Assembly: GCA_014825775.1 (NCBI GenBank)
Contig: MVAQ01000224.1
Span: 1 to 35,376 of the forward strand
DNA: 35,376 bases
DNA from: Krasilnikovozyma curviuscula
Taxonomy: Eukaryota > Basidiomycota > Tremellomycetes > Cystofilobasidiales > Mrakiaceae
Reading direction: 5' to 3'
The notes under the pieces were generated by a model. It was not told the DNA's origin. It saw nothing but the letters and a program-made list of their open reading frames with translations, and ran no database searches. Shown piece after piece: positions 11,279-21,915 of this stretch. A program made the position numbers and the translations under genes. Position 1 is the first letter of the stretch; each line of letters begins with the position of its first letter.

Positions 11279-14200
11279 ATGGCCAGTCTCAAGACGATCC
11301 TCCCACTCGCCGGCGTTGCTGGCGTCTGGTATCAATTCCCGTGAGCACCCAGAACTCTTGTTTACATTTGATAGACACAGGATGAGCCGAGCGACATAAA
11401 CCATACTGACTTCGTCGACCTTGCTCTCGAAAATCCAGAAAGCTCTCTGCCGCTGTCAAGCAGACTGTCCCAGGTCTCTCTAATGAGCTCGCCAACGTGG
11501 TCGTCATCCTGACCACTGCTGTCCTGCTTGGAGCTGCTTTGTACAAGGAGCTTGAGACTCCTTTGGTCTTCATCTGGAACTGCTGTACGTCCTTCCCTTT
11601 TTTCCAGGCCGTGCCAGCGTTTCAACCATCTCAGGCACCTGTCGTCTCGCTGGGCTCACTGTTGAACCTTTTCTTAGTCTTCAAGCCTATAGGAAAGCAC
11701 AACGGTGAACAATCCGACAGATTGGACGCTTTCTATCAGGGTCAAGCTTCCATCTACGATGCTACTCGAGGTGGCCTGCTTCAAGGGCGTACTACCGTGA
11801 GTCTACGTTTGAAATGCACTCAAGGCGACTAGTCCCAATTGCTGATATCTAATCAACTGTCTTTAGATGCTCAAATTGATCGCCTCTCACTTGAGAGAAC
11901 AGGACAAGGCCGCTGGATCTGCTAAGCCCTCCAAGAGAGTCTGGGTCGACATTGGTGGAGGAACTGGTTGGAACATCGAGAACATGGCGTCTTACATGGA
12001 TATTGAAAACGACTTCGAGCATATCTACCTGTGAGTATCTCTTCTCCGCTTTGCCTTGCTTGCCCTTAGGGCCAAGCTCCTTTTCGTATGAGCGCGCATG
12101 AACGTTCCTAATGCTGACGCCACCACTTTTCTTGTGCCTAATCACTTTGCTGCTCTGCTCGGCAGAATTGACCTCTGCGAACCTCTTCTCGAGGTTGCCA
12201 GAAAGAGATTCGCTGCCAGAGGCTGGAAGAACGTCACCTGCTTGAAACAAGATGCCTCCCAATTCGTCCTTCCCGAATGGGAGAAGGGTGTCGACCCAAG
12301 AGCCTCTGTCAACGTTGTGACTTTGTCATACTCATTGTCTATGGTATGTTGTCAAACGTTTGATCATTAGTTTTTTCGTACATGAATGGTTAATTACTCT
12401 TTTTTTATTATTATTATCTCGCCGCCCTCCGCAGATCCCCACTTTCTACCCACTCCTCGACAGAGTCGAGAAGGTTCTCGAGCCAACGCAAGGTCTCGTC
12501 GGTGTTGTCGACTTTTATACTTCCAAGGATGCTGGTACTGCTCACGAGAGAGCTATCGGTTCAGCCAAGAGAAAGGTCGGTTGGTTCAGCCGTTGGTTCT
12601 GGCAGGTATGTTGAAATTCAACCTCACACCACACCACCTTTGCGAGTTCCTAACCTTCTTTCTGTGCCCTCTGATAGATCTGGTTCGACTTCGATCACGT
12701 CAACCTTCACCCAGCTCGCAGAGACTACTTGGAGTACAAGTTCGGAACCATCAAGTCCTACAACGGTCGTAACAATTTCATCATCCCATACCTCGTTCAG
12801 ATCCCCTACTACATATTTGTCGGTACCTCTCGTTCCAGAGATGTCTCCTTCCAACAAAAGGCATTCGAAGGTGAAATCGGTAACGTCGTCGGAACTCAAA
12901 CCCCTCTTTTGACTCCTGGAACCCACCCAATGGAGATGGGCGACCACGTTCCCCACTTGAACATTGGAAGCTCTGTTGTTCAGGCCAAGACCAAGAACAC
13001 GGAAATGATCAAGGTTGACATGGGCGCTCCTCTCAGCGCTTTCCACTACCAAACTGGAGGTGCTACTCGTGTTCCGTACCGTGAGAGCACTGTTCACAAT
13101 CAGTTCAGAACTCACATCTAGTAAGTTCTCTGGTATTTTGATTCTTTTAATTTCTAGTTAGAATCTGACTGGTCGTGTTCTCATTATAGCGGCTTTACCT
13201 GGGAATGTCCTCGTGAAGATATGACCTTCTTGAACTTGACCCCCGACGACTCCATGCTTGTCATCACCTCTGCTGGTGACAATGCTCTCCACTACGCTAT
13301 TGCCGGTGGTCCAAAGCGTATCCACACCGTCGACATGAACCCATGTCAAGGCCACATTCTTGAACTCAAGCTCGCTGCCGTTCGTGCCCTCACATACGAT
13401 GAGTACTGGGCTTGCTTTGGTATCGGAAAGGTCGCCAACTTCAGAGAGCTTCTTGATACCAAGCTCGCTCCTTACTTGTCCAGTCATGCTTACCAATGTT
13501 AGTGGTCTTCACTTTCCTTCTCCACGTGCGCTGGTGTTGATCTTGATTCTTTGTCCTAGACTGGAGAATCAACGAGAGCTACTTCAAGGACTTCCACTAC
13601 AAGGGATACTCTGGACACGCTCTCCGACTGGCTCATTACGCTTTCTGGCTAGCTGGTAGAAGCGGTGATATCCAAAGGATGTGCTCCACCAAGGATCTCG
13701 CCGAACAAAACAAAATTTGGGTTCAAAAGATCAGACCAGTCATGCTCAACCCACTTATCACCTCCATCATCAACAGCCCCTTCTTCCTCTGGAACGCTTT
13801 AGGTGTTCCAAGAAACCAGTTCAATGTCTTGTTGAAAGATGGTTCGATGAAGGAGTTTATCGACGCGACCCTAGACCCAGTTCCAAGACTAGAGGTCATG
13901 AGCACTGGTGCTTACCACTACTTGCTCTGTCTCACCGGTAAATATACTAAAGAATCCTGCCCACTATACCTTACTCGTGAGGGTTACGACACCCTCAGAC
14001 GTGATGCTTTCAGGATTGACAGTTTCCGTCTCCACACCGAGTGAGTTGTAAAAAACCAGTGCTAGTCCTTCTGTGTTGATCGCTCATTAAATTCTCATAT
14101 ACTGTGCTTTAGTACCATCATAAATGTTTTGAGAGGACTTGGTAGCTCGTCACTTACCAGAGTCATTGTTATGGACAGGTGAGTTATGCAGCAGACGTTC

Positions 14201-14702
14201 TGTCAGGCCCCTGTGATGCCATCGCTGACTGTAATTTTGTTTAGTATGGATTGGTTCACTGAGTTCCCAGCATCGACGCCTCTGCCCACTAAGGGTGATG
14301 TCGCCTTGGATCTGTTAGATGAGACTCCAGAGGCCAAGTACGAGAGCTTGAAGAGTGAACTTGATTACCAAGTGTTGGAAGTCAGGCGTGTTCTTGCTGT
14401 TGGTGGATTTATTGTTTGGAGAAGTGCTGGAAAACACCCATGGTACAACCAGAGGTGAGTTGAATTCGCATCTTGATCAGCCCGACTTGACAAGAGCTCA
14501 TCTTGTCATTATTTAGATTCGAGTTGGCCGGCTTCAAAGTCGAGCCAATCGCTATCAGAGAAAACGGTCAAGCAATTGACAGAGTCAACATGTCCGTACT
14601 TTTTCCATCTCATCACAAGACGAGTTCATCGCTTATATTTCTTGTTTGCACAGGTACGCGAGTTGCTGGAAAGCGACCAAGATGCGAGAGTACAATGACT
14701 AA
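11279..14702 (+). CDS. BTA1: Betaine lipid (DGTS) synthase Bta1
   Basis: Thirteen exons give 823 residues: 11279-11340, 11439-11584, 11678-11796, 11867-12030, 12166-12343, 12435-12605, 12678-13120, 13190-13497, 13560-14040, 14113-14178, 14245-14454, 14517-14591 and 14654-14702. A hydrophobic anchor at about 35-65 precedes a BtaB-like SAM-dependent N-methyltransferase domain, with motif I VWVDIGGGTGWN near residue 134. The second half is BtaA-like (aminocarboxypropyl transfer from SAM to diacylglycerol), with ITSAGDNALHYAIAGGPKRI from about 451 and HTVDMNPCQ just after. The BtaB-then-BtaA order is the fungal arrangement, reversed relative to green algae. The enzyme makes the phosphorus-free lipid DGTS, which replaces phosphatidylcholine under phosphate limitation. 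Intron 2 (11585-11677) is 93 nt, a multiple of three and stop-free, so its retention would leave the frame open. Confidence 0.97.
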
Positions 14703-16162
14703 CAAAAGACCAAGAGGTTTAATGGTCACAAACCAGAATAACGAATTCTCAACGAAGGGAGTGTACGACTTTGGAGTGGTGGTCAATGAGAGCGTTCTCA
14801 GGCGAGAGGAAGAAAGTGTATCGGTGGCGCATACGGTTGTTTGGCAGACGTGCTTTGATCCTCTATACATGGATAACAAAACTGAGTGTATATATAATTC
14901 TTCAACAGGATGTACCTGGTTTAGGAAAGAGGCGCGCGGAGAAACCAAAAATTGCGCCGATGAAGAAAGTGTGTTTTCTCTCTAGAGTTTTCCGAGTTCT
15001 TGAAGAGCGACCCTGTTGCAGGTTAGATGATTCCCTGCTTTTTTGAAAGAAAAAACATATCCCAAGTAGGTATTAGAAAACGCATAATGCCGCTTGGCAG
15101 GACGGGTCGAAATTCTGGCAAAGTTTCGCCCCTATCCACCCGTGAGGACCAGAGTCTTGGTACTGATAAAAATACTCCTCCAATGACTAACCCAGCGTTC
15201 GGAGTAACCAAGACGAATCCGAATCAAGGAAGAGTACCCCGTTTTCATGGCCCGAAAAGGGACAAAACGACCGAAGAGGCAAAGGCGCCACTTTTCGGTT
15301 CCACACCAGAGGTCACCAAATCTTTGCGCCGCCTGCTCATTATTCGTAGTAACAAATGTAAGCGTTTAGTCAGGTGTATGCTTCCATTGTCACGCATTTT
15401 CTGTGAAAGCATGTCCTTAGCCTCTCCTTTTTGTTGCGTGAGATATGGTGATGACATTCAACAAGTCATGTAGACGATGTGACGTGATCAAAGTCTGACA
15501 GCGATGAAAAATTGTGTGTCGAGAGTATATTTGCACCCGTTTTCAGGGCCCTACCTTCACTTAGAGAGTCAACGGTCCATTACTCGGCTGGTGGAGAATT
15601 TACACAACCACTCGCAAGATTCGTTACGAAGCAGTTCAAAGCCCGTCTTTTGAGTGAGAAAAAAAATAAAAGAGTTTCTCAGATGTATTACTGCTCTCTA
15701 GGTCCTGGCATCAGGTGGGTTGGAAAGTGTCTTGCGATGACTGCGACTGCCGTTGCTCGATCGCGAACAACAAATCGATCCACACGTTCGGCAGGCGAAT
15801 AATCTCAAGTTGAACTGCCCCCGATCGCTGTGTTAGGTGAGCAATGTGTTCTGGCCTGAGTTACTTTATATGTCTCGCAAAATTCATGGCAGGGCTGGAA
15901 CCGCACATCTCAAGAGTTTGTCACCTTGTTCTCTCGAGACACTTACCAAGCCGAAACGGCGAATAGATCTCGAAAGCTATTCGGAGCTTACAACATCTTC
16001 TTCGTTTGCCCATCCAGAGCGTTTGGACCGGTGAGAGGAAGTGGCAAAAAAAAAGAAAGGGTATAAAGAGAGACGAGATGGACACAACTTTTTACTCTCT
16101 TCACCATCTCTCACCCCAGCATCTTTACTTTGACTCCTCCTTCACTTTACTTCTATTCCACA
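14703..16162. other. Intergenic region, 1460 bp, longest in the window
   Basis: I find no supportable gene on either strand; ORFs at 15027-15473 and 15512-15802 lack domains, start context and plausible splicing. The region must contain the BTA1 3' end and the promoter of the secreted-protein gene, whose TATA box is at its right end. Its length may mean a complex promoter or an undetected noncoding transcript. Confidence 0.5.
16062..16067 (+). promoter_or_regulatory. TATA box of the secreted Cys-rich protein gene
   Basis: TATAAA sits 101 bp before the ATG at 16163, just after an A-rich run. It is followed by a pyrimidine-rich leader (CTCTTCACCATCTCTCACCC) typical of fungal transcription start regions. 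This suggests a strongly expressed or regulated gene. Confidence 0.55.
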
Positions 16163-17511
16163 ATGGTTGCATTCACCTTCATCGCTGCTGCCATCACCGC
16201 ATCCGCCATCGCTGTCCAAGCTGGCCCTATTGCTCCTCGTGCTTCTAAGCTCGTCTTCCCAGCTTATGGACGTAAGTATCGTTTGTTACTGTTCCTTCCC
16301 ATATTTTCAGAAGCTGACGACCAATTCCATCGGCTGCCCAGTCAACAAGACCGCTGTTTCGACCTACAATGGCGTTACCTACTCCTTGAACGCTACCTTC
16401 TTCAACCAGGTCTCTGGAGTTCAGCCTCAAAACAAACAGCAATACACTACTACTTACTACAGCGAGGTTAGTCCTATCCCACATTTCGTCCGCTTGCGAT
16501 TGCCTGGCTGCTTGTTTTCATATTTTCTAACCTCAATATTTCGTTCTTTGCCTTACCTCTTCGCTCCCGTTGCGCCTGAAAAAACTCCCTTCCACTTCAA
16601 TCTACCCCTTATAGGCTGAGTGTGCCACTTTCTGCTCTGCTGCTCTCCCAGGAGGTGCTCCATACTTCACCTACGAAAGCAACCAATACTACGTGGGCGC
16701 TGCCGCTTACAGCGGTGTCTGCATGTGCTACCAGTCAATTGACTGGAAAAGCACCGGAAAACACGTCGTTAAAAACGACGCTTTGGGTACCGCCAACAAC
16801 ACCATCGCAGTGAGTGATCGTCTCCTCCTGTGGACTTCGCTTTGAAATCTCTTCTGACCCCCTTCGTCACTTGTGGCAGATCTTCTCGGCTTCTGCTGGT
16901 AGCACCCCATACAAGTACACTGGTCAATGTGGTACCGTCGGTTCATTGGGTGGTCAAACTTCGTGAGTGATGTTCTTTGTTTGATTCCCTGCCTGATTTC
17001 GAACACCAAAACATCAACTGAAGCTATTCTCTCTTTTACGCAGTGCCGGTTCTCACGAGAACAACTACGTTACTAAGATCAACGGCAACCCAGTTACTGT
17101 AAGCAGTTATTTTCGTTAGAGAAGCAAGACCCTTTGAGCTGACCTCCTCCCATCCGTTTCCAGCTGCCATCCTGCCTCGCGTACTGTGCCGCTTACCCCA
17201 AGGATCCATCAGGAAACGTCTTCAGCACCAAATACGCTGTATACGAGCAATGGCAAGCTGCTGATGCCAACACTCAGTAAGTTTGGGAAAGAGTCTGAAA
17301 CAAACTCCTCGGCGATAGCCAGAAACTGACGCTCTATCTATCGACTTTCAGCTACTGCCAGTGCTTCTCCTACATTACCTCAAAGGGTGACACTACTTCC
17401 CCAGCCAACATCACCTGCAACGCTTCCGGCTTGAAGCAAATTTACTCCCTCGACGGTTCTTTCTCTCTGGCTGGATATGTCGCCCCTTCTCCAGATACCA
17501 CCACTATCTGA
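16163..17511 (+). CDS. Secreted Cys-rich protein, paralog of the Cpl1-like protein without the Cpl1 domain
   Basis: Seven exons (16163-16271, 16342-16466, 16615-16809, 16880-16962, 17044-17098, 17164-17276, 17352-17511) give 279 residues. A signal peptide (about residues 1-20, ending AIAVQA) leads into a mature protein with two WSC-like Cys modules. Module 1 has AECATFC and later CMCYQ; module 2 has YKYTGQC, SCLAYC and YCQCFS. It ends with QIYSLDGSFSLAGY and a Thr-rich tail. The same landmarks occur in order in the gene at 26030, but the C-terminal Cpl1/PriA-type domain is absent here. No membrane anchor or GPI signal is evident, so secretion into the medium or wall is inferred, as is a carbohydrate-binding role. 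The exon 1-2 junction is the least certain: the GTAAGT donor at 16272 was paired with the acceptor ending at 16341 to keep the exon 2 frame. Confidence 0.82.
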
Positions 17512-18393
17512 GCCTTACTAGGCCTCAAAAACATCTTGAAGTAAAAAGGTGCAATTTTTAATCGCTTCGGTGTCATTCAACCCTTCGTTTTGTTTTTGTT
17601 TATGGTTTTCAACGTACTTTTGGGATAAAGGGTTGCAGCTGCTCTCGTTGGCCGCACACGTGTTATGGGATCATATTAATAGTTTGTCACACAGACGGGG
17701 TGAAAGAGGTGTGAAAGAGGTGCCCAAAAGCAAATCAAGGCCGAGAGACCAACATGTAAAGACCACCAGTCAGGTCTATGTTGACTTACAGCGCGCGATT
17801 CTAAGTAGAGACGCGACAGGTGCCACTTTGTTTACAACCAGCATGCCGTGCCTGCACCCCGATGACGTGAATAGGCGTAGAAAGCGCTCTGTCAAGGCGC
17901 GCCAGCGGAGGTCTGTGCTGCGTCCACTCGCCACCGCGCCCAATAACCTTCGAAGTCCGCGAAGTCGGAGTGAAGGACTTTTCTCTGCGTCTGACGAGCA
18001 CCACTCTCGCAAGAAACCCCTTTGTGCAAACACCTTCTTTCTCGTATCTGTTCGGTTGTTCTAAAAAGGCTAGTTGGTCGGCTCTTCAGCTTGAGCGACG
18101 AATCAGACGCCGAGTACGCGTTCGTTCAAACGAGTAATCCAGAAACGAACGGCCAATCCACTTTCTTTTTCCAACAACCATCTTCGACACCGACGTTCAA
18201 TCCTCACTCCTACCTATTCATCCATTTGCCAACCCGTCACCTGTATCGTGCCAGAGACCTCGGAGGTATGTAAGACTTTCTTGGGTTTGTTTCAGTCGAT
18301 CAGGCGATCATCCAGGCTCTTCTGACTGTGTTTCTTGGTTGCAGTGCAATTTCCCACTTTTCTCCTACCCAGCAACTACCGTTAAAACAAAAA
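17512..18393. other. Intergenic region with probable 5' leader of the next gene
   Basis: A 171-residue ORF at 17549-18064 looks random in composition and I reject it. The last part is probably untranslated leader of the downstream acidic-protein gene and contains a predicted leader intron. Confidence 0.45.
18266..18344 (+). other. Predicted 5'-UTR intron of the acidic-protein gene
   Basis: A GTATGT donor, an internal CTGAC branch-like site near 18322 and a TTGCAG acceptor define a 79-nt intron, the typical length here. Joining the flanks gives an open frame into the ATG at 18394, but no upstream ATG precedes it after the last in-frame stop, so it is most likely in the leader. Confidence 0.5.
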
Positions 18394-19134
18394 ATGTATT
18401 CAAGTTCCAGCCAGCATCCTTTCTCTGCAGAAGTCTCAGCTTCCTCTTCTAGCAGCTTCCCAAATCGAATCAAAATACCCTCGGCACCGCCCATGAATCC
18501 CGACAGCACCTTCAGCGTCCTCTCCAAGCTCTCGCAGCTCACCTATCTGAAGTTCAGCTATAACGATGAACATGAGGATGTTCCACTACACAGAGCGGTG
18601 ATGCTGTCCAACTTTCATCAGAAGATCGTAACTGAGGTTGAGAGAGCGATGCTGAATCGATGGGCAGGAGGTGTAGACGACTGGCTTGACGCGATTACAG
18701 GGAACGATGAGGAGAACCTACGAGGAGCAGAACTTAAAGAAGAGTGTGATCGTGAAGAAAGCTCGGTGACGGTAGAGGAAGTTGGAGATGATGACGACGA
18801 AGACGCAGATGACGATCAGACCCCTGATGAGGAAGATTCTTCCAGTGATGGCTCAGCAGAAAACACCTACCACTCCACCAGCTCGTTATCGTCATTGGTA
18901 TCACCAATATCTACTAACATCTACCCACCTTCACCACCGCCGATATCCCCGACATCATCCGCATCATCCACCTCCTCTCTTCCACCCTTGTCACCTTCAT
19001 CGCCTTCTGATGTTTTCTTCGTCTACCAGTACGGCGACACCAAACACGACGAATGGATTGAGAATGTTGGTCCTCATGTAGGTGAAAGTGATAGTGATGA
19101 GGACGTAGGAGGAGCGCTGAGGCTATTCCTGTAG
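18394..19134 (+). CDS. Uncharacterised acidic Ser/Pro-rich protein
   Basis: This single-exon ORF encodes 246 residues and matches no family I recognise. A Ser-rich start is followed by a segment that looks folded (about 35-110), including LSKLSQLTYLKFSYNDEHED, LHRAVMLSNFHQKIVTEVER and MLNRWAGGVDDWLDAITGND. The middle is strongly acidic (DDDDEDADDD) and the next stretch is Ser/Pro/Thr low complexity. The end is mixed (VFFVYQYGDTKHDEWIENVG) and again acidic. The ATG at 18394 lies in an A-rich context favourable for initiation; an in-frame ATG at 18328 falls inside the predicted leader intron. The helical N-terminal block could be a small interaction module, which is inference. No signal peptide or membrane segment is seen. 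Confidence 0.65.
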   Translation: MYSSSSQHPFSAEVSASSSSSFPNRIKIPSAPPMNPDSTFSVLSKLSQLTYLKFSYNDEHEDVPLHRAVMLSNFHQKIVTEVERAMLNRWAGGVDDWLDAITGNDEENLRGAELKEECDREESSVTVEEVGDDDDEDADDDQTPDEEDSSSDGSAENTYHSTSSLSSLVSPISTNIYPPSPPPISPTSSASSTSSLPPLSPSSPSDVFFVYQYGDTKHDEWIENVGPHVGESDSDEDVGGALRLFL

Positions 19135-19537
19135 ATGAACGAGAGGTGAAGCCTAACTTCATTTGAGGACAGTATTGTACACCGCCTGCACCTGGGGCAG
19201 GAACTTAGCCCGGACTGTAACATTATGACGATATGACTCTTTGACGATTTGCGATATCAGGATTGATTTGTTGTTACCTTTACTTTTTCGTAACTGGTGA
19301 AAGCTCGCCTTGAGGGTCGTCGCTGACCACATCAACGTTGGATAAGCATTTACCGTCAACTTGTCACAAATCAAACGAAAAGGAAACTGCTCATTAGATC
19401 TTTCAAAATGGCCTTTTAGGAGATCGAGGTAGAAAGTAAATTGAATTCGTGCCCTATTTCACGTTTCAATGCTGATACCTCTTTGGGCTCTCAGAACGAC
19501 ATAGTTATTCTAGCACCAGGAGTTGTTTCGATCTTCC
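19135..19537. other. Intergenic region, 403 bp
   Basis: I see no gene or repeat here. It separates the acidic-protein gene from the Virilizer-like gene. Confidence 0.45.
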
Positions 19538-21519
19538 ATGACTACCCTTCTATTCTCCAGCAACAGCACACCTCTCCCCTCACCTCCAGATGCCTACCTC
19601 ACAGCGGTCAGATTCGCCAAACCAGTCAATGTCTCTTCGATAGTGATAATTCCACAAGGAGAACCTCTCTTTGAATGGCAGAATGGTGCTGGGTAGACTT
19701 ATCCTCCCTAGATATCAATGTGAACGCTAAGCTTATAATGCTGTTCGTTCGTCACAGGATCACTCGACCTTTCCCACCTAGCATTGCTGCTGTTCCCGTT
19801 GAACTTTTCCTGAATCTCAACTACCCGCTGGTTGGTGGTCCGTACCCAGTCCCTCCAAAGAACTCTCTCACGAAGACAGCCCTTGCATTCCTTAGTGGAA
19901 AAGAGTCCCAGAAATTCGACATAGGGATGCCTGCCAATGTGAGCCGGACTTCTGCTGCTACCTCTTAAAGAACAAGAGCTGATGCCACACTATTTATCAG
20001 GTTACAACTTCTCTTCTCATCCTCAAAGGGCCGTTCACTCACCTCACTCTGCTTGTCTATGGTACACCACCGACAGCGTCGAACGTCCCACCTCCTCCTC
20101 CGGAACCGGACTGGAACGTTCTCCTGGAAATCGAAAAAAAATATGCCCTCGATTCAGAAAAACAGAGAAGAGAAGATCAAGGGGTGGGAAGGTTGAAGCG
20201 TCGACGACTGGCGCGCCAGGAGAAGACACAGGATGAGATTGTCTGCGAGAGGATGAATTCAGAGCTGGAAGAGATCAAGGCAGACGCAGAGGATAAAGAA
20301 CTGAAGCTTCTTGATCTATTTGAGAGATGCGTTAAGGAATTGAATAATATCTGCGCGCACTTGAGGAGGAAGTTGGACGCTTCGGACGCAGCGACAGAAA
20401 TTATTGTATCGCATCTGCAACGGCTCACCTTCGCCATCGACCATCTCAGCCTATTGTCTACTTCAAATCCAAGTGATGAGTCCAATGGGGAGCTGCAGAC
20501 TTTTTCCAAATGGATTGTCGACTCTCGAATCCGTCGCATGGCGAGCAGTATGACTGTCCTCTGGTCACCTCTCACTACATCTCTCTCATTATTCAAGAAC
20601 CAGGAGATATCCCATTGGGCTCAGCAACTAAAGCTCTCGATATTGGGTTCTCTCGAGAGGTTTTCAGCTATCCAGCATCACGATACCTTCATGTGGTTGC
20701 TTCGAGGGCTGATCGACGCAACCACCTGTTCACCATCCCGACTTCCAGCGTTGCTTTACCTAAGCGCCAGTGCCATCGGTTTTTATCTGTCAGCCTCAGC
20801 ACTGCCAAAATCCATCTCTAGTACTATCAGGTTCTTCGTGCCTACGCTTGCTCAGCTGCTGATGCTGAACGAAAGACGAGTTGAAGACGAAAAAACGATG
20901 AAACAAGTGTTCAACACAGGCTGGGAAGGATTCTCTGCTGAATTTGAGAAGATATTGGACAATCTCCTACCTTCAAGTGAACCCATCACAAGTCTACAAG
21001 TCCAGCAACGATCCCATCTCGTCTCGACGTCTTCTGCCACAGCACTACCGATCATATCACCATCAACAACCACTATCCCATTATCACTACCAACCCCATC
21101 CATACCAGAAGCTACGCTCTTATCCTCTCCATCTCATGTCACAATCGATCTCAACAAGCTGTGCCACTATATTCTCGACCCCATCTCTTTCTCCTATTCA
21201 GGCGGTGGGTCGCTCTCTCCAGAGGCTGGTAGGCGAAGGAGAGACTCATCCACCGGAGATGAAATCTTGCTTGGATCACCGACAATGACCAAGACGTACA
21301 AGCAGAATGAGTTTAGAAGTCTCAGGACGCTACCTAACCAGAGGTTGAACGCCAGTAGAGCGCCCAGTAGGGTGAGTGATATGATAGCCTGTCGGTGTTT
21401 TATGATCATCAGGTTTTGACTCTCCTTCGTGTGATTTTGATCGTATTCAGCATGTGGACGACTTTGAAACGGCAGCTTCCGTATCTGGCTTGGGACTGAC
21501 AACCATTAGCGAAGGATGA
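19538..21519 (+). CDS. Virilizer-like protein, candidate m6A methyltransferase-complex subunit
   Basis: Four exons (19538-19692, 19758-19938, 20001-21371, 21451-21519) give 591 residues. The first 135 or so residues show the Virilizer N-terminal pattern in order: LTAVRFAKPVNVSSIVIIPQ, then a strand with VPVELFLNLNYP, then VTTSLLILKGPFTHLTLLVY. Next come a Pro-rich linker and a highly charged helix (KRRRLARQEKTQDE into a Glu/Lys-rich coiled coil at about 177-215). A predicted alpha-helical region follows (about 220-460), and the tail is Ser/Pro-rich and likely disordered. Virilizer/VIRMA is a scaffold of the nuclear complex that guides METTL3/Ime4-type m6A methylation. Animal and plant proteins exceed 1,800 residues, so this is a compact version. 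The assignment rests on the N-terminal motif only; the helical part I cannot match by eye. Confidence 0.75.
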
Positions 21520-21915
21520 CTATGAAGACCGCTGCTGCTGCTAGTTCATGCGTATGGGTCTACTCCAATCATTATTATGATGTGCTTCCACCTTTCGACT
21601 AGTGAAGAGGTCCTTTCCGTAGCGCAGAATGACTTTACTTGCAAAGAAGGTTCTGTAGTGTTTTTTGACTCGTAAAGTGCGCTCAGAGACGAGCCTAGCT
21701 TCCTGTTATCAAGTAAGAAACGAGCAGACATTGTCTCCAGTAGTGAAGCAACTCTTCAAATCGTTGGCAGAGACTCAACAGAAGCGGCAAAATAGATCGG
21801 TCCCTCGAGCCGGTATGTGAAAAACGAAGCTCTGTCCCGGTCGACTCTCGACAACATCCCCATCCAGTGACCTGCACTGCCTTTCAGCTGCAATAGGACT
21901 ACAGGTCTTCCATCG
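21520..21915. other. Intergenic region, 396 bp
   Basis: No gene is supported here. It must hold the promoter of the Zn2Cys6 regulator. Small minus-strand ORFs have random composition. Confidence 0.45.

Noticed and set aside
12624..13115. 163-residue minus-strand ORF
   Set aside because: It lies wholly antisense to conserved BTA1 exons and intron sequence, and its composition is that of a mirrored coding frame.
15100..15125. GGGTCGAAATTC, resembling a tRNA B box
   Set aside because: No matching A box, acceptor stem or anticodon arm could be folded around it; no other tRNA-like signal was found in the window.
15027..15473. 148-residue ORF after BTA1
   Set aside because: No domain or conserved-looking block; it lies in a region with open frames on several strands, as expected by chance.
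17549..18064. 171-residue plus-strand ORF between the secreted protein and the acidic protein
   Set aside because: No recognisable domain, random-looking Arg/Ser-rich composition, and no sign of splicing or an initiation context.
18266..18295. A 30-nt leader intron ending at TTTCAG
   Set aside because: It is too short for splicing. The same donor with the acceptor at 18344 gives a normal 79-nt intron with a branch site.
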